NCBI GenBank assembly: GCA_022562795.1
Contig: JADFOP010000027.1
Span: 16,924-27,721, forward strand
Direction of reading: 5' to 3'
DNA from: Nitrospinota bacterium
GTDB taxonomy: Bacteria; JADFOP01
Length of the DNA stretch: 10,798 nt
Part shown: positions 8,643 to 10,798 of the stretch, piece by piece
Numbering within the stretch: the first letter of the stretch is position 1
How the letters are laid out: every line of letters begins with the position of its first letter
Notes under the pieces: generated by a model
Seen by the model: only the letters and a program-made list of their open reading frames with translations
Database searches by the model: none
What the model was told of the DNA's origin: nothing
Translations under genes and position numbers: made by a program

Positions 8643-9797
8643 ATGGAGCATTCTGTCTCGAGCAGGGCAAAGGCGATCCCGCCCTTTTTGGCCATGGAGG
8701 TCTTGGAGCGGGCTCAGGCCCTGGAGCGTGCCGGTCGCTCCATTATCCATTTGTCGCTGGGCGAGCCAGACTTCCCAACGCCTTCGGTCGTCGTCGAGGC
8801 CGCCTTTCAGGCGCTCCGGGAGCATAGAACCCGCTACACCCACTCCCTGGGATTGCTGGAGCTCAGGGAGGCCATCGCCGCTCATTACGGGGCCACCTAC
8901 GGGGTGGACGTCTCCCCGGAGCAAATCATGGTCACCTGCGGAACCTCCCCGGCCATGCTCTTGCTCTTCGCGGCTCTCCTTGATCCCGGCGACGAGGTCA
9001 TTCTCCCCAACCCACACTACGCCTGCTATCCCCAGATGATCGAGTTCGCCGGCGGCAGGCCGGTCTACGTGGAGGTGGACGAGGCCGACGGCTTCCAGCT
9101 TCGCGTAGAGGCCGTGGCTAAAAGCATCTCGCCGCGGACCAAGGCCATCTTCATCAACTCACCGGCCAACCCGACGGGGGCGGTGTTGGAGCCGTCCGTC
9201 CTGGAGGGCATCGCAGAGCTTGGCCCACCCGTCGTCTCCGACGAAATCTATCATGGGCTCGTCTATTCGGGGGCCGAGCACTCGCTCCTCCAGTACAACA
9301 GCAACGCTTTCGTTCTCAACGGGTTCTCCAAGGCCTACGCGATGACGGGCTGGAGAATAGGCTACCTCATCGCCCCGATGGCCTTCATCCGGACGCTTCA
9401 GAAAATGCACCAGAATTTTTTCATCTCGGCCAGCGACTTCGTCCAGTGGGCCGCCATCTCTGCGCTCACCGAAGCGGGGGACGATGTGGCCCGTATGCGG
9501 GAGGCCTTCGACGAGCGCCGCCGCTACCTTGTGCCGGCGCTCCGCTCCCTCGGCTTCGGAATTCACGCCGAGCCCACCGGGGCGTTCTACGTGCTGGCCA
9601 ATGCCCGGCATTGGAGCGAGGATTCGATGAAGTTCGCTTTCGACATCCTGGAGCACGCCGGGGTGGCCGTTACACCTGGCATCGACTTCGGCTCGGCCGC
9701 TGAAGGCTACATCCGCTTCACCTACGCCAACAGCCTGGAGAACCTCCGTGAGGCCGTCGCTCGCCTGGGGCGATTTCTCGACGAGCGTGGGCCTTGA
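8643..9797 (+). CDS. Class I/II PLP-dependent aminotransferase
   Basis: From ATG 8643 the product is 384 residues, the usual size for fold-type I aminotransferases related to AspC/AlaT. Visible motifs: SLGEPDFPTP at 38-47; YTHSLGLLELREAIAAHYG at 65-83; N176 in INSPANPTGA; D200 and Y203 in VVSDEIYHGLVY, the partners of the cofactor ring; K230 in NGFSKAYAMTGWRIGY, the Schiff-base lysine; R238 for the cofactor phosphate; and R358 in YIRFTYA for the substrate carboxylate. All catalytic positions are present, so it should be active, but the amino-acid substrate cannot be read from the sequence. The start is uncertain: in-frame GTG 8601, GTG 8613 and ATG 8628 also exist. ATG 8643 is favoured by GGAG at 8630-8633 and by homologous proteins that begin close to SRAKAIPPF. 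The next gene overlaps its stop. Confidence 0.92.
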   Translation: MEHSVSSRAKAIPPFLAMEVLERAQALERAGRSIIHLSLGEPDFPTPSVVVEAAFQALREHRTRYTHSLGLLELREAIAAHYGATYGVDVSPEQIMVTCGTSPAMLLLFAALLDPGDEVILPNPHYACYPQMIEFAGGRPVYVEVDEADGFQLRVEAVAKSISPRTKAIFINSPANPTGAVLEPSVLEGIAELGPPVVSDEIYHGLVYSGAEHSLLQYNSNAFVLNGFSKAYAMTGWRIGYLIAPMAFIRTLQKMHQNFFISASDFVQWAAISALTEAGDDVARMREAFDERRRYLVPALRSLGFGIHAEPTGAFYVLANARHWSEDSMKFAFDILEHAGVAVTPGIDFGSAAEGYIRFTYANSLENLREAVARLGRFLDERGP

Positions 9798-10399
9798 TCG
9801 CCCGGCCGTACGTGGCTCCCTCACCATCTGAGACCATCACCCATCATCAACGATTGCGTCTGGCCATCCACATTGGCCTCGGCTGCGTTCCGCTCCTCTA
9901 CTGGGGGGCCAATCTCTCGCGCTGGGCCCTGCTGGCCTTATGCCTGCCGGGGCTCGTCGGGATCGCATTCGACCTCTACCGTATCCGCTCGCCGGAGATG
10001 AATGAGTTCGCCTTCAGCATGTGGGGCGGTCTATTGAGAGAGAGCGAGCACGGGCGGCTGACAGGCGCCTCCCACTACTTCCTGGGAATTTTGGGGGCTG
10101 CGCTTCTCTATTCGAAGTCTGTGGCGGTCTGCGCCTCGCTCTACATGACGTGGGCCGACCCGGCCGCCCACCTGGTAGGAAGAAGCGTCGGCCGACGAGC
10201 GGTGGGCAGGAAGAGCTGGGCGGGATTTGGCGCTTTCGTGGCGGTCGCCTTCGCGGTAGGGCTGGTCTTCTTTTCATGGCCGACCGCCCTGTTTGGGGCG
10301 GTGGCGGCGGGAACGCTTGAGCTCTTCGCTCCCCGCTGGGCCAATGACAACTCTCTCATTCCCATCGGGGCCGGGCTAATTCTATCTCTGGTCACGTGA
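9794..10399 (+). CDS. Polyprenol/dolichol kinase-like integral membrane protein
   Basis: A 201-residue protein with roughly five to six hydrophobic segments (about 22-38, 43-60, 94-118, 146-162, 163-179 and 188-200). HGRLTGASHYFLG (86-98), WADPAAHLVGRSVGRRAVGRKSWAG (120-144), and E176 with DNSLIPIGAGL (185-195) match the conserved regions of the dolichol kinase / CTP-dependent diacylglycerol kinase family, related to phosphatidate cytidylyltransferases. Members phosphorylate a lipid alcohol at the membrane using a nucleoside triphosphate; the lipid here is unknown. No ATG exists near the N terminus. The likely start is TTG 9794, overlapping the aminotransferase TGA by four bases (TTGA), with GTG 9812 as alternative. 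No clear ribosome-binding site is visible, which fits translational coupling. Family assignment is fairly secure; substrate and exact start are not. Confidence 0.75.
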   Translation: MIARPYVAPSPSETITHHQRLRLAIHIGLGCVPLLYWGANLSRWALLALCLPGLVGIAFDLYRIRSPEMNEFAFSMWGGLLRESEHGRLTGASHYFLGILGAALLYSKSVAVCASLYMTWADPAAHLVGRSVGRRAVGRKSWAGFGAFVAVAFAVGLVFFSWPTALFGAVAAGTLELFAPRWANDNSLIPIGAGLILSLVT

Positions 10400-10451
10400 G
10401 CCCTTCCACCACGGATGGCCGGATGGTTGTGTTCCTGCTAGGATAGCCGGC

Positions 10452-10798
10452 ATGTCGATTCACCTACTCATTGACGGCTACAACCTCCTCTTCTCCTCCG
10501 CTTTGGTGGAGGGCTCCGGCGAGCTGGAGGGGCTCCGCAAGGCGCTTCTTCAGAAGTTGGAGCGATATCAGGCGGCCCGAGGCCACCGCTTGACCGTGGT
10601 ATTCGACGGAGCCCGCCAATGGCCCGACTCAACCGAGACCACCTACGGCGGGCCCCTGGGGGTCGTCTTCTCCGACCATGGCGAGACGGCCGACGAGGCC
10701 ATTCAGGTGTTACTCACCGAGACTAGCTCCGATACGGTCGTCGTCACCTCCGACCGTGCCCTACAGCGGTCCGCCTCTGGGCAAGGGGCCGGGGGCGT
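10452..10798 (+). CDS. YacP-like NYN-domain endoribonuclease (3' end beyond window)
   Basis: Only the first 115 codons are present. The sequence matches the NYN/YacP (PF05991) PIN-like nuclease fold, with acidic metal-binding residues in the expected places: D8 in HLLIDGYNLLF, D52 in LTVVFDGARQ, D81 in SDHGETADEAI, and D101 in VVVTSDRALQ. The B. subtilis member (Rae1/YacP) is a ribosome-associated endonuclease that cuts mRNA in the A site. Whether this homologue does the same is inference. The ATG is supported by AGGA at 10440-10443, eight bases upstream. It starts 52 nt after the lipid-kinase-like gene, so it may belong to the same transcript. The window ends inside the gene, with no sign of truncation up to that point. 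Confidence 0.88.
   Translation, partial: MSIHLLIDGYNLLFSSALVEGSGELEGLRKALLQKLERYQAARGHRLTVVFDGARQWPDSTETTYGGPLGVVFSDHGETADEAIQVLLTETSSDTVVVTSDRALQRSASGQGAGG

Noticed and set aside
8483-8695. A 70-codon minus-strand open frame in the AT-rich intergenic region
   Set aside because: It overlaps the start of the aminotransferase and has no ribosome-binding site or recognisable motif. It is largely explained by low-complexity intergenic DNA.
9159-9827. A 222-codon minus-strand open frame over the aminotransferase
   Set aside because: It is antisense to conserved PLP-enzyme motifs including the Schiff-base lysine region, and shows no domain features.

Overview
This is an ordinary, gene-dense bacterial chromosome segment, GC-rich and with GC-rich codon use. 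It holds the 3' part of an rRNA operon followed by housekeeping genes. The 23S and 5S rRNAs are clearly bacterial. The order yebC-ruvC-ruvA-ruvB-(DUF2905)-queA, followed by an HU/IHF gene, fits Deltaproteobacteria-like lineages and relatives such as Nitrospirota, NC10 or Tectomicrobia. I cannot place it more precisely by reading. I see no transposase, phage gene, CRISPR array, toxin-antitoxin pair or defence locus.

Layout. Positions 1-272 are the end of the 16S-23S spacer, with a duplicated hairpin-bearing repeat, other strong hairpins and a boxA-like element. The 23S rRNA (273-3311) and 5S rRNA (3437-3552) follow, with a short tRNA-free spacer between them. A 16-nt sequence before the 23S has its exact reverse complement after it, forming the expected 23S precursor-processing stem. 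About 210 nt after the 5S begins a tight plus-strand cluster: yebC (translation factor), ruvC, ruvA and ruvB (Holliday junction resolution), a small two-helix DUF2905 membrane protein and queA (queuosine biosynthesis). The genes overlap or lie 1-27 nt apart, so they are probably one transcript.

queA converges on a minus-strand HU/IHF-family gene, and one CTAG tetramer supplies both stop codons. An AT-rich divergent intergenic region follows, with a plausible promoter for the next plus-strand genes. These are a class I PLP-dependent aminotransferase, a polyprenol/dolichol-kinase-like membrane protein that overlaps its stop codon and seems to start with TTG, and a YacP-like NYN nuclease cut off by the window end.

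The points most worth a second look are the repeated GCGAAGC hairpins in the rRNA spacer, the long processing stem that includes part of boxA, an Arg replacing the usual Gly in the first helix-hairpin-helix of RuvA, the aminotransferase/lipid-kinase-like overlap, and the shared CTAG stop. None of these amounts to a new system.
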